Origin: Oscheius sp. JU75
Lineage: Eukaryota; Nematoda; Chromadorea; Rhabditida; Rhabditidae
Reading direction: 5' to 3'
Assembly (NCBI GenBank): GCA_037178855.1
Contig: JASJZC010000007.1
Span: 7,874,001-7,938,000, forward strand
DNA length: 64,000 nucleotides
The position numbers and the translations under genes are program-made. Shown in pieces: positions 1 through 10,511 of the stretch. Under the pieces are notes generated by a model, which was not told where the DNA came from, searched no databases, and worked only from the letters and a program-made list of their open reading frames with translations. Numbering within the stretch: the stretch's first letter is position 1; every line of letters begins with the position of its first letter.

Positions 1-1
1 A

Positions 2-301
2 CCAAGGAGACGAAGATCCAATCATTTGGAGTCTGATAGTCAGAATAATGCTGACATTGACTATCAAGAAGATTTCATCATCCCGGTGGATGCTGTTGCC
101 ACCGCCAGCTGGCTAAATAAAAACTTCCTTGTGAATCAGGCGGTACAGTCGATCTCAGCCATGCAACAGATCAAGTTTCAGCTAGGCTTGTGCATGTCAG
201 CCGAAGGCGTCTATTCTGTCCTCTTTCCCCATCTCTTCCTTCTCTTCCTCACCGTTTTGGTCATTCGTTCCTCTTACAAAATTGGTCCTAAGAGTTTCTA
301 A
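2..301 (+). CDS. Possible 3' part of an unknown gene
   Basis: One frame is open from the window edge to a stop at about 301. The first ~45 codons (acidic, including DADI-like and FIIPVD stretches) look coding; the last ~30 codons are a hydrophobic LF-rich run that may be intronic or a membrane segment. A possible donor (GGTACAG) lies near 140, so the exon may end there. I recognise no domain. It could be the last exon of a gene that starts upstream, or chance. Confidence 0.25.
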   Translation, partial: PRRRRSNHLESDSQNNADIDYQEDFIIPVDAVATASWLNKNFLVNQAVQSISAMQQIKFQLGLCMSAEGVYSVLFPHLFLLFLTVLVIRSSYKIGPKSF

Positions 302-1026
302 TAATAACTTTCAATTGGTATCAATGCTGGTTTTTCGTGTGCAATAATGAATGTTTAAAGACAGCGTTTTTTTTCTCGTGGCTCGGCTACTTGACCCCTG
401 GTATGTTGGCGGCTGCAAGCCCACCAGCATCAGCTGATGGGGGTATCGAAATAGCCAACCGCGCTGGCTTTCCTCGACCCCGGTCATGTTGTCCACGACA
501 TTCTTCACGTGTACCGTCGGTGCTGCTTCCAAATGGGTTTATTTTCATTGTTTCCAACGGATTCTCGAAGCGTGACTCTTTGTCGAACTGAGTAGCCGAG
601 TAAGTCAGCTGCCAGCCTTATTTTTGCTCTACCACCTACGCATGGTAGCCTGCTCTCGGTGCTATACGGTTCTCGTGCCGTTCACGTGTCTAATCTTACA
701 CCATTACGGACACGCTGGTCCTAAGCTCCCTCTTTCTTTGTCCTGTAAGAATATTTATTTAGTCCGCCTCAATTAATGGGACTGCTACGATCAGTAGTTA
801 TTCATTAGGTTTCAAAATTGTTCGGGAAATCACTGCACTCTTGGGGATCACCCCATCGAACGATAAGAAGAATCACTTCCCTTAGGCAGAGTCGCCTACT
901 CAATTTGGCAATGGTCACTTCTAAGTATCTTTGGATTTTGGATACTATAGAGTCTATAGTATCCGAAATCAATAGTCTCTATTTTACTTCCTCCGCAATA
1001 TACTTCACATTATAAAATTGTCAGAA
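302..1026. other. Intergenic, no gene recognised
   Basis: Short open frames exist on both strands but none shows splice-compatible coding character. A small palindromic motif (ACTATAGAGTCTATAGT) lies at about 946-962, just upstream of the ADP/ATP carrier start. The part next to 1027 presumably holds the promoter and outron of the carrier gene; no TATA box or trans-splice acceptor is certain. Confidence 0.4.
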
Positions 1027-2149
1027 ATGGCTTCTGAGCCCTCAACTTCTGGCTACGACACAATGGTTCGTTGTCTCGCCGGAGGCACTGCTGCTGCTGT
1101 CAGCAAAACTACGACTGCTCCAATTGATAGAGTCAAACTGCTCTTACAAGTAAACTTTTCATTTTCTGTTCCAAGAAACAAGTTCAGTTGCAACAGCGAA
1201 ATGATGTCACGATCGGAAGGTACACCGGAATCCGCGACTGCTTGAAACAAGTATCAACTGAGCAGGTACACATTTATTCAACTGACCTAAAATGCTCGCC
1301 TATAGGGTTTTTTGTCACTCTGGCGAGGAAACACTTCGGGAGTTGTGCGTTGCTTCCCTAATCATGCACTAAACTTCGCCTTTCGCGATGTTTACAGAAG
1401 CATCGTTTTGAGAAATGTTGACCGAGACACACAGTTTAAACAATTTGTTACTGGTAAGTCGTTTTCAGACAAATTCCACCTGTTCTTAGGTTCTGTGGTA
1501 TCTGGAGGTCTTGGAGGAGCTACTACTTTGATTATCCTTTACCCTTTCGACTTTGCAAGAACACGAATGGCTGTAGAAGCTAAACGGGATGGAACAAAAC
1601 GATACAAGGGAATGGTCGATTGTTTGGTGAAAATACATGAGAAGGATGGAATCCTGTCGTGGTACAAGTAGGCATGACATGGAATATAGCACAGCAACAG
1701 CTTAGGGGTCTGTCTTCGGCTATGCAGTTTGTCATAGTCTCTCGAGCTGTCTTCTTCGGAATTTTCGACACAATTAGGACTAGCTGGAGAGATCCTAAAG
1801 AACTTAACATCGCGGCTACATTCGTTCTTGCTCAGGTAGGCAGAAACAAAACTTGTCAACAATTTTCTGTTCAGACCTGTCTCGTACTCTCAAGCTTCTC
1901 TTGTTACCCTTTGGATACTGTTAGACGAAAGCTGATGATGGAGGCAGGCAAAAAAGAGAAAGTTTACGGAACCACAATGAACTGTTACAGGCAGATCATA
2001 CAGTAGGTTTCGATTAATCACAAAAACATTTTTTTTTCAGGAAAGAAGGGATTGTTGCACTTTATCGCGGAGCAGTAGCCAACTCTCTAAGGACCACGGG
2101 TGGAGCACTGATTATCACACTGTACTACGAGTTCGCTAAATATCTATGA
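1027..2149 (+). CDS. Mitochondrial ADP/ATP carrier (ANT family), divergent
   Basis: A mitochondrial carrier expected to exchange ADP for ATP across the inner mitochondrial membrane. ATG at 1027 opens MASEPSTS and is followed by the first carrier repeat (LAGGTAAAVSKTTTAPIDRVKLLLQ). Seven exons can be joined in frame: 1027-1149, from 1195, from 1306, from ~1491, from ~1719, from ~1876, and from 2041 to the stop at 2149. All three repeats are visible: APIDRVKLLLQ, YPFDFARTRMA and YPLDTVRRKLMM. The last replaces the diagnostic ANT signature RRRMMM, so this is an unusual ANT paralogue rather than the housekeeping copy. Length is about 295 residues, usual for the family. Another mitochondrial carrier subfamily is possible, but the GLSSAMQFVIVSRAVFFGIFDT stretch aligns with ANT better than anything else I know. 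Confidence 0.9.
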
Positions 2150-2862
2150 AAATGAAAGTGTCAGCTTCTAGATAATCTGTTGTTTGAGAACTGCATGCAG
2201 AAATCACAGAGCTCTTCATTTTATTTGTTCGAGAAATCGTTGATTAATTGTCAGAACTGAATTACGGCAGAATGAAAAAAACATGAATCACGTTCAAGTA
2301 GCTGTTTACCCTCCTTCACCTATACACCAGTCACATATTATCTTTATACCCTGTCGTAGTTGCCTATAAATGCTTGTTTTTCCAGTTAAGCATGCGGTTT
2401 TACAGTATGCTTCGTTTCTAGTATTACGCTATGCCAGATTGTTAGATAAGTTTGATCGTATCCAAACATCATCAATTTCAATTAACAATTGGTACATTGG
2501 TTCATGATCAAAATTGAATTTATGCGGCAGAAAGAGGAAAAGCATGTCATAGTCAACTCATAATCACTTTTATGCTTTTTCTCGTTGACCTTACCGGTTA
2601 ATTCCTGTCCATGTGCATACAGCCATCTAAGATTAGAGTATATAAATTTCTAAGCAGACAAAAGTCGCAAGCAAAAGAAATCAAAGATAAAGGGCTTCAT
2701 CCCTTTGCATTAGATCAACAAAAAACTAGTCGGAATCAGCTCCAGTAGGAATCTCAATCAACTGCTTGGTCACAACAAACACTCATGTCATAGTTGTTCC
2801 TTCACTACTCGAACGCTCTCTTGAATCTCTGGAAACCTTGACTTACAGGACTCCTATTCAAG

Positions 2863-3245
2863 ATGAGTGTAAGTATTACGAACTTTCGAGTGCTACTAAT
2901 CGTTTGACGTGTACCCCTAACCGGTTCGTCATTGCCTTTCAAATAAGATTGGAGGTCTCTCACTATTTCAACACCAACCTTAAAATCAAATCAAATACAG
3001 ATTGACGCGCTCATTATGAACGCTTCTACCGTTTTGAACTACATCTCATTCGTTTTCTTGATAACCGTTCTCGCTTTCTGCGCCTGGATGGTCATTCGCT
3101 GGTGCATTAACTTTGAGAAACGAATGTATGTTTCTTGCAAGTTCATATCCTAACCTGAATTTTCAGCAGTACTCTTGAAAAAGGTCGTGTAACGGGTGTG
3201 AAGAAGTGTGACTACAGCTCCGATGATGAGCCCGTTGCCGTTTAA
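2863..3245 (+). CDS. Small single-pass membrane protein, unknown
   Basis: Three exons give a protein of about 69 residues: ATGAGT at 2863-2868, a second exon from about 3001 to 3126, and a third from about 3168 to the stop at 3243-3245. The protein has a short outer N-terminus, one strong hydrophobic segment (about residues 17-38, ending AWMVIRWC), a basic juxtamembrane stretch (NFEKR) and an acidic C-terminal tail ending SSDDEPVAV. The second exon ends in phase 2 just after the basic stretch. An AG within TTACAGG at 2845-2847 could be a trans-splice acceptor. I do not recognise the family. A similar exon occurs at 4392, suggesting a small tandem family. Confidence 0.55.
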
Positions 3246-3876
3246 TTAAAAGTAAACTGTACTTGCCCATTCTTACTTAACCGAACGTTGTTTTCAGTAC
3301 AATATTGTATTTGTGTTGTATATGTATTCCTGTTTTCTTTAAACAGGGAACCTCATCGTTGTATGATTATAAAAAGTTATATCAAAGTCGTGTTACCTAT
3401 TGATTGTGGAGAGCACAGTCTTGCCTAGCAGACTTAACGCTGTTAGATGCTATACCTCTGACAGCTACTGTATATACTCAAACTTTATTACATTGTTTGT
3501 TTCTGTCACAATGTCGGTATCAGATTGAGTTTTCTACCGTCTACCAAGACAGCCGACTATCAATTTTTGTTAAGGTTTGAATTATATTCGATTTTACCAC
3601 AAGTTTATTTCTAAGCCATTAAATCCTTCGTATCTTCAGTGAAAGTAGTTTCTTTAATGCAAAATAAAAAGCAGACGTGAAGGCAGAAAATTGTTTAATC
3701 GTTAGCTTACGGTAGGATGGTTGTAAATACGTAGTCGTAAAATGGGCTACTTCTGCTCTGCAAACGGCTCAAGCGCGGCACGGGGACAATATCATGAGTA
3801 TCATAGCATTGTCAAAGTTTCCTATTGGTGTTTCCTCCATTCTACAATGCTAATTTGTTTGCAAATACGTTTGGTC

Positions 3877-3963
3877 ATGATGATGAAAGACTTTTTAGCA
3901 ACTCTTTTGCTTGCTTGTTTTCTTTCTCTCAGCCTGTTTTTCTTGTTGTGGAAACGAGGATAA
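3877..3963 (+). pseudogene. Possible broken paralogue of the small membrane proteins
   Basis: An ORF of 28 codons starting at three successive ATGs encodes a hydrophobic helix followed by WKRG and a stop; the stop TAA is directly followed by a good donor (GTAAGC). An acceptor-like TTGTAG near 3999 opens an acidic tail frame (VYDDEEDNILEDK) that ends at about 4120. This is the same plan as the gene at 2863 (helix, basic residues, phase-2 donor, acidic tail), but the stop sits in front of the donor. It may be a broken copy, or a microprotein ending in WKRG, or chance. Confidence 0.25.
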
Positions 3964-4391
3964 GTAAGCAAACACAAGTTTCGAGACAACGTTTTGTAGT
4001 GTGATGAGCACAGTATATGATGACGAAGAAGACAACATACTCGAGGACAAATTTATAGATCAAAGACAAGATCTCCTCGGATGTTCAAATTTAGTGTTCA
4101 CCGAGTTGTGCAGATGATTTAATGCGAAACACAGGCGGCACCGACGATTAAAAAGTACATAACATAACCGGACAATTCGAACTATTCGCCGTTCATCCCA
4201 TTCAGCTGACAGTTCTCGCCAGCCGTAGTGTCATTGATTTCCTATTTAATTGTCATAAAACTGAAATTGACAACGTGCTTCCGGACACCTAGGTACCAAG
4301 CTAATGGTTACATGTCAATCCGGAGGCACACATCAACTCTGCAGCTCTACTTGCCCTACCTAATCGGTCATCGCTGTTTTGCCCTCTCCAA

Positions 4392-4510
4392 ATGAGTGAA
4401 ACATATCCAGATCCGCTCTGGAAACTGAAAGCCTTTGCTCTATTTGGTGCTGTTCTGGCTGCAGTTATACTGATATGGTCATGTCGACATTGCAGGAGAA
4501 AATATGAAAT
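4392..4510 (+). CDS. Exon of a second small membrane protein
   Basis: ATG at 4392 starts MSETYPDPLWK, followed by one hydrophobic helix (about residues 13-30) and the basic Cys-containing stretch CRHCRRKYE. The exon ends with AT|GTAAGT in phase 2, the same phase and relative position as the second exon of the gene at 2863. I could not find the following exon with confidence, so the 3' end is open. The shared plan suggests the two are tandem paralogues; function is unknown. Confidence 0.4.
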
Positions 4511-7383
4511 GTAAGTATTGAAGAGTAGTGGTATGCAAGTGGTGTGGCAAAGTCCTACACCGGGAAGCAAGCTGTATCCGTTTACGTTGTTTAATATTGG
4601 AACTTTAGCAGTTGAACCCGTTGGCTATGCAGCTTCCCATTTAAACTCCAAACTTTTCCTCGGCAATTCCGTAATTTCTATCCAAACTTGCTGCGAGCTA
4701 TTGGCGGACTGCGACAAAATATAGGCGGCCAATACTTTAGATCAGGAAGTCAGCTTTTTATCGTTAGACCCGCGAAAATTGGCGACTTAGTTAGGAATAA
4801 GATGTGCACAAGATGTCAAAAATGACTTACAGTTCAATGCAGAAGCTTATTATTATCGCAATATTCAGATCGACTGTTCGAACTGTCTACATCAGAAAAC
4901 TTGGTCGCGTTGAGCTGCACGACCCGTTCAACACAAACCTACTTCGACCAACTGTGATAGCAGCGAACGAATAAACCTTTTTCAACAGTTTCTGCGGCTG
5001 TCTGACGTTCTTTCTTTACCTCATTCGAGAATATGGTGTACATAACAAATGAAGCTCCTCTCTCAGGGTATTGCAACAATTGTTCTGAAACCAGCATATC
5101 ACGTCATCTTTCACCCTTTGTTCTCTCCTCCTCGTCTCATCGCTCTGATTTGTAAGTGGCCTCACTAGCAGCCCCAAAATACTCTGATGGTCTCTGTTTT
5201 TCTGGAGAGTTCATTCGAGGAAGTAGGTGGGCTTCCCCCCAAAAATGAGCCCCTCGTCATGATTAGTTCAATCCACACGCTCTCTAGAGACAATCGTACG
5301 GTTAGTTAACTATCATAGGAAAGGCCAATAACCACTCCCTTCGCAACTTCGGACGCAACTTGTTAAGCGGAATGCAATACAAATGTGGGAGTTTCCCCCT
5401 ACGCCCACCCCTCCCCCTTAGGAAAACAGTACTTCGATCTGGAAACAATATTGCAACGTTTGCCTCCTTTCTGCCTCCACTACCAATTCGTCAAATTCTA
5501 ATTTCGTTGGCATTTTTAGTTCCTGGATACACCTAACTCTGACATATTACATGACGCCTAGATGTAGTAATAGGTCATTCGAGTAGGGGGGTTCCCCTGT
5601 TTTGCTTATGATGACGGGATGCCTTGAAAATCGAGAATCATTGCTGTGGGGGTGACAGACAGATGCCTTTCTATGCACTTTTCGTCTGGGAAACGCTACG
5701 AGAAGATCCTCATTATGGTTCGACACCATCTTCCTCTGGAATTATGTTATCACCTTCTAGTACAGAAAACACCTTTATGATCTTTCCGCTCGAACCGGCC
5801 GGAAACACTTTTCGTATTTAAGCTCATTTCCACTGTGGCATCCACTATTCTTTTTGAATTGCTCCTACCATATCCTTGTTTCTCTTTAGCTATTATAACG
5901 GATTTATTGTTTTCATCAGCTTTCTAATGAGTTGCAGTAGTTAATGAATAAATACAGCCTACAATGTGACAGTTCGGGCATCATTTGGATGAACATTATA
6001 TCATCAGCGTCATTATTTTCTACTCTGGGCTTCTTTTGCAAACTAGCTAGTACAAATACGGTAGCTGGAGCCATAAAAAGTTGGCACAAGATTTCCCTTT
6101 ATACCTAGCTGTTCAATCCACAAGATACTTTGCGTTGGAAACTGTCCTACTGGTTTAAGGTGTTCCAGGACAAGGCCCAGGTCCAGTGCTGCTGCTGTAT
6201 GCTTTTTGGGGTCTTTTTTTTATCTCTTTTTTAAGAATGCCATTAAAAAAAGCTGTTTTGTAATCTTCACATTCGCCTGCTTCATATGTTTAATAACATT
6301 CCTCCCAAACTATGCTTGCCTCTAATTATAGCCTTTCTCCCTCAGTCTCCCCTCGTATGAGTAGTAGAAAATGACGTTTTAATTATGGAAAACTGCAAAA
6401 CTGAAAGCCAACGAGCCTTTTGAAGGCAGCTGTGTACAACATGTTTTCACTTTCCGCGCTCCTTTGCTCTTTCGAATGGGGGATCAGAAGTGGGAGGGAG
6501 TGAGGATCATATAGAGACTACTCTACAATTTTCAGTCTCCGTAACTTCTATTTTTTGAGTGATAAGAGTTCAAGACGGAAACAACAACGTCTGGAGCTTG
6601 TAGAAGCGGCTCCCACGCCCTAAAATTAGAGGGCTGGGTGACCCACTTGAACGGAACTTCTGCAAACCTAATGACGTATTGTCCTTAATTTTTTGTCTGC
6701 TCCTTTTATTGTTTCTTCTCCCTCTTCTTCCTTAAATAGTCTAATTTGATTAACGCAAATAGTGAAGACGACTACAGCCCCCAACCACCCACACTAATTC
6801 ATTTAGGTACAGACCATTTGTTGCAGTTCAACTGAACTACTGGGTCTAATTGACCCATTTAACTCATTTATGCTTATAAAACGCCCTTCCTCATTTCTTT
6901 GGCAACATCCTGGTCCCGCTTAGAAATTCTCGCACATTTCTCAGTCCCGTCCTCATCCGCCTCATGTGTCCTGTTCCTTATTCTAAAGTCCCCCCGAGAC
7001 TGTATGTATTTTTAACGTCCCGAACAATTATCTTGCCTCTTCACTAGCCGTACTTGTTTGTGTGCACGCTAAGCATATTATTTTTGTGTTTTCTTTGGCG
7101 CCTTCAGAGATCTACTTCTGGAAAGATGCTCGTTGAACCGTTCCGTTTTTCTCTGACCTTAACAGACCCACGCATACTAATATGGTAATGTGCGACACGT
7201 GCGATAAACACAATTATCACCGAAGGTAATAGACCTGATTTGTAACAGTTATTTAAAGGTTTGGAAGTACCTCTGGCTGGTTATGAGTTTTATTGTTTTC
7301 CAGTGCCAAAGACTGAAAAACTTCTCATTTCCTTATGCCTTCAACTACTTTATAAGAAAACTTCTTCAGGTAACCCCACAGCC
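4511..7383. other. Gene-poor intergenic region
   Basis: Nearly 2.9 kb with no supportable gene. It contains many pyrimidine-rich runs and short open frames without consistent splice context. The missing 3' exon of the 4392 gene should lie near the left end if that gene is intact. The right end is the upstream region of the peptide gene at 7384. Confidence 0.4.
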
Positions 7384-7752
7384 ATGATGCGATTATTGCT
7401 GGTGGCTCTTTTTGTCATTTTGGCAGGAGTTTTTGTTGACGCACGCTTTATTGTAAGTGAAGCATTCCATGATATACCAGCAAGCTCTATCTTAGGAAGT
7501 CTACCGACTGAAGCCACTGTTTGACAGCTCCGATGACGTCTCTTTTCTTCCACAGCGGCAAGTGAGACAAGGTACGTCAAAACAAAGCGTGTGTGCTTTT
7601 CGAACAGAATTCCTAAAAAGCTAGGTAATTTGCGACAACTTGGTCTAACTAGCGTATAAACACCTGCATCTTCGAGCTCAGAAGCCAAACTTTCAGTTGT
7701 GGACTACCAGCCCCTTCCCTGTCGATGGAAACTGTGTGCCAGCTACTACTAA
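7384..7752 (+). CDS. Putative neuropeptide precursor with one disulfide peptide
   Basis: Three exons (7384-7452, 7556-7571, 7697-7752) with good GTAAGT/GTACGT donors and CACAG/TTTCAG acceptors join in frame into 46 residues. Residues 1-20 are a clear signal peptide (MMRLLLVALFVILAGVFVDA). Then follow RFI, a furin-type R-Q-V-R site and the final peptide QVVDYQPLPCRWKLCASYY, which would start with a glutamine able to form pyroglutamate and close a C-x4-C ring. The core PCRWKLC resembles PCHFKIC of arthropod CNMamide, so a CNMa-like or unrelated cyclic peptide hormone is my inference. It lacks a C-terminal Gly, so it would not be amidated. The alternative is a small secreted protein of other function. 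Confidence 0.6.
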
Positions 7753-7794
7753 CTCTTCACTGATCTCTTCTTCTCTTTCCACGTTAGCATTCAC

Positions 7795-7800
7795 AATAAA
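7795..7800 (+). terminator. Polyadenylation signal AATAAA of the peptide gene
   Basis: A canonical AATAAA lies 43 bases after the stop codon of the peptide precursor, supporting its 3' end. Confidence 0.55.
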
Positions 7801-7914
7801 CGTTGCTTCTGTTATCGGCTGAAAATAAATGTGATAGTTGTTGTAGTAGTTATGCAGTTTCTGAAGTTGTCCAAAAAACTTTCTCAGAATTAAAAGGCGT
7901 TTATTTTAAATTAC

Positions 7915-8085
7915 TATCGCGTCTCTGTCTATCGGTGTGTATATGGGTCTGAAGCCATTACTGCAATCGGTGTGCACTACTTTGTGCGCACACTAATTGT
8001 CGGCAAGTCAAGTTGGTTTGGTAAAAGCTTCGTTGGGAGAATGTTACCCATGTAGGGCGGATCGAAGTGAGAGGGAAGGACGAGA
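7915..8085 (+). repeat. Dispersed repeat, copy 1
   Basis: This stretch is similar to 16314-16490 in the same orientation. Shared blocks include CGCGTCTCTGT, TCTGAAGCCA, GTGTGCACTA, TTTGTGCGCAC and TTCGTTGGGAG. No coding potential is shared. Likely a decayed transposable element or satellite unit. Confidence 0.6.
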
Positions 8086-8159
8086 AGGACTAAGGCAAGC
8101 TGACAAAAGGGAATAGAAATCAGGCAAACTTCGAAGGAATCAGGCTATAACTGTTATGG

Positions 8160-8330
8160 AGCCCCTGGAGGGGCGATCGCATTACTTGGATAGGAAGTTG
8201 GTTCGAGGGATGGGAAATGGGTGCAGAAGATAGAAAGTTGGCTCAAAAAATGCGAAATGGGTTCAAAGAGTGGAAGGGAAGAGAGTTAGGGGACAGGCAG
8301 TGGGGTCAAAGAGTAGGAAGTGAGTTTTCC
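8160..8330 (+). repeat. Purine-rich degenerate tandem repeat
   Basis: A G/A-rich run in which units of roughly 40-45 bases recur imperfectly (GAAGTTGGTTCGAGGGATGG, GAAAGTTGGCTCAAAAAATG, GAAATGGGTTCAAAGAGTGG, and later GGGGTCAAAGAGTAGGAAG). No gene is present here. Confidence 0.4.
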
Positions 8331-8500
8331 TGATTAGCAGTGGTCTTTAGCAATCGTTTTACTGTTTAAAAAACAAGTTAGGCTACCGCCGCGAAAGCCT
8401 TACTTGTACATTCTAACTTTATGCAGGATTGCGATATTTCATTCTAAGTTTGAATCCATAGTTCATCTGTTTAGTATGGTAGACATCCGGTCAAAAGACA

Positions 8501-8722
8501 TCAGTCCTTAAAGCGAGTGTCCGGATCTTTTTTTTCGACCGTGGGTTCTGATATAGGCATTGTAGAGAAAAATTCGCTGATTACGGAGGTGTACTTCTTT
8601 TTTGTTTTATCATCGGTTATCCCCGAAACATAAGCCTGCAAAGTTGCTACTCCAGAACAAAAGCTACCATTTGCCGAGAAGGTCTCTCGGCAGTACTTGC
8701 CAGCCTTGTCTCGACAAGTCAC
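8501..8722 (-). CDS. Cys-containing ORF, possible exon of a secreted protein
   Basis: A 73-codon frame with cysteines in the pattern C-x7-C-x10-C, many polar residues and a charged end. Composition is like an exon of the nematode T20D4.11-like (DUF19) extracellular proteins, but I see no signal-peptide exon joined to it. It may be a fragment or pseudogene. Confidence 0.25.
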   Translation of the reverse strand: MTCRDKAGKYCRETFSANGSFCSGVATLQAYVSGITDDKTKKKYTSVISEFFSTMPISEPTVEKKDPDTRFKD

Positions 8723-9436
8723 GCGCTTTTTAGCAAGTCGAGGCTAGTTACAGAGAAAAGAATATTCAGTCGAAATTGTAGCTTCTGGTAGCATGTTGCT
8801 CCTTTATTTCTAGACAATTACTCGGAATAGAAGTTGAATGCATTCCAATTGCTTCAGAAACGAATCTACCCTGGTTTAGGGCGTTCAGTACTCTCCCCCC
8901 ATAGTTTGCACTGCGGGGCTAGAGATTTGCACACTCTTATGGAATGAGGTTGTCTCGTTTTTACTGTGAAACAGTTTTATCTTGCTATGGTACTTCGAAA
9001 CTAATGTTATGTCGCATTTCCGACTCAATAAGGCACAACCTTGCAGCTCGAATAAGTTGCCGAAACTGAAAGCCAGCGCAATCTCAACTTGCTACGACTG
9101 TCAAAACACCTGAATTTTAACATTTGCGAACTAGAAAAGGGTCCGGACACTCGCATTAACTATTGCTGATGTCCAAGTTCCCAGATGAGAATGCACTGTC
9201 TCGCCTACTCCTTTTGGTGTGAAATTCTCAGAAGAAATTTTTATTACCAAGACAATTCTACTTGAAAAAAAAGATGCACAAACAGCAAAACGTCTAAACT
9301 CCGAAATGTTCAGCTATTTGTATAGACCAAGGCAAGGTCTAAACGTCTATCTGAAGAGATACTGAAGGAGCATCTGACTTGAATCGCTCTCCAAAGTAAT
9401 CTCTACTATCTAAAGCGCGATGGTTTCTGTGGCGGA
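8723..9436. other. Intergenic, nothing recognised
   Basis: No supportable gene, RNA or repeat seen on either strand. Confidence 0.4.
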
Positions 9437-9502
9437 CTCTGTTTCTTTGTTTGTCTGTTTGTTTGTTTGTCTGTTTGTTTGTTTGTCTGTTTGTTTGTTT
9501 GT
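9437..9502 (+). repeat. GTTT-rich microsatellite with 16-bp higher-order unit
   Basis: The unit TTTGTCTGTTTGTTTG repeats about four times head to tail. On the minus strand it reads as an open frame rich in Thr, Asn, Lys and Gln, which is an artefact of the repeat. Confidence 0.9.
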
Positions 9503-9660
9503 CCGTGGCCACGAAACAGAAGCGAGCCAATTAGTTGTCCAAAAGTTTTGTTGTTCAAAAACAGTTATTGCCTAAATTGGTTGACAAGTCAACTTTGGGT
9601 GCGCTATAGAACTTGGCTTTTTTCACAGTGAAGCCACTGGGAGATCTCTCTAACTACGAA

Positions 9661-9812
9661 GCGGCGCAGCCGCCAATGTAAACTGATGGCAAAAGAACGG
9701 CGAAGCCGTCGGAGACGTTTTTATCCGTCTGTCATGGTGTCCGCACAATTGCATGTCAACACTAATACCCAAAAAAGCTGACAAGCAAAGGCCAAAGGGC
9801 TGCGAAGCTGCC
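9661..9812. repeat. Three short GNA-loop hairpin sequences
   Basis: Within 152 bp there are three perfect or near-perfect hairpins with a 3-base GNA loop: GCGGCGCAGCCGC (9661-9673), ACGGCGAAGCCGT (9697-9709) and GGCTGCGAAGCTGCC (9798-9812). Two contain the core GCGAAGC and one GCGCAGC, known as unusually stable single-strand DNA mini-hairpins. No gene is visible around them. Confidence 0.55.
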
Positions 9813-9858
9813 GCCGGCAGCTGGTATCAATCTAAAGTCAATTTCTAAACCATGTTAA

Positions 9859-10280
9859 TTAGCAAAAATGTGAATTCTTCAAAGGACATGGATTCTCTTC
9901 TGTATATCCTTCTGGCCCTACGATGACAGTTTCATTCCAACAGTTGTTTTGCAATTTGATCTTGTCACTAATAAACAAGTCAAAAAACGTCTTGTTATCG
10001 CAAAGAGCCGAGTTATCGATTATTTCTGAAGAGAAGATAAATTTTAGTGATCGAAAAAGAGCGAAAGAGTAACAGACTTGCTTTATTTTTGAAGACTGCC
10101 ACAAGAGGTGAAAGATTGTCGTGAAATAATGAAAATTTCGACATCTTGAAGAAGGTTGTGCTCCAGGCTACCCGGCGATTGCAGACTTGCTGTAGGCGGC
10201 AATAAACAGAAAATCAATGTAATGCAGAAGGCGAGAATAAGTAGATGGTTAGCACAGAGGAGATAGGAGATGGTGAACAA
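9859..10280 (-). CDS. Possible small secreted Cys-rich protein
   Basis: The upstream part (about 10280-10110) encodes a hydrophobic signal-like stretch (LLILAFCITLIFCLLPPTAS). The downstream part, after an acceptor-like TTCTCTTCAG near 10026, encodes a tail with four cysteines and an N-glycosylation site, ending PLKNSHFC and a stop at 9859. I cannot fix a start ATG or the intron between the two parts, so this may be a pseudogene. Confidence 0.25.
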
Positions 10281-10511
10281 CCCTACTTTTATCTCTTTAT
10301 CGAATAACGCACTTTCTAGTCGACTCTAGCAAACTTTTAACGGTTATGTCGGGACTGCAAATTTTAGCCTTTTTCCTATCTATTTTGCTTTCCTAAGTAA
10401 TTGCTAAAGACATATCAATCTTTCATTTAAACTTTCAGCTGTATAGAATTCTTGAAAATTTAAGGGATGACATAGCTTCTGTGACGCGTTGTTCAGCATC
10501 TATGTTTATGC

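Noticed and set aside
9339-9530. Minus-strand ORF with repeated KQTNKQT
   Set aside because: Produced by the GTTT microsatellite; not a protein-coding gene.
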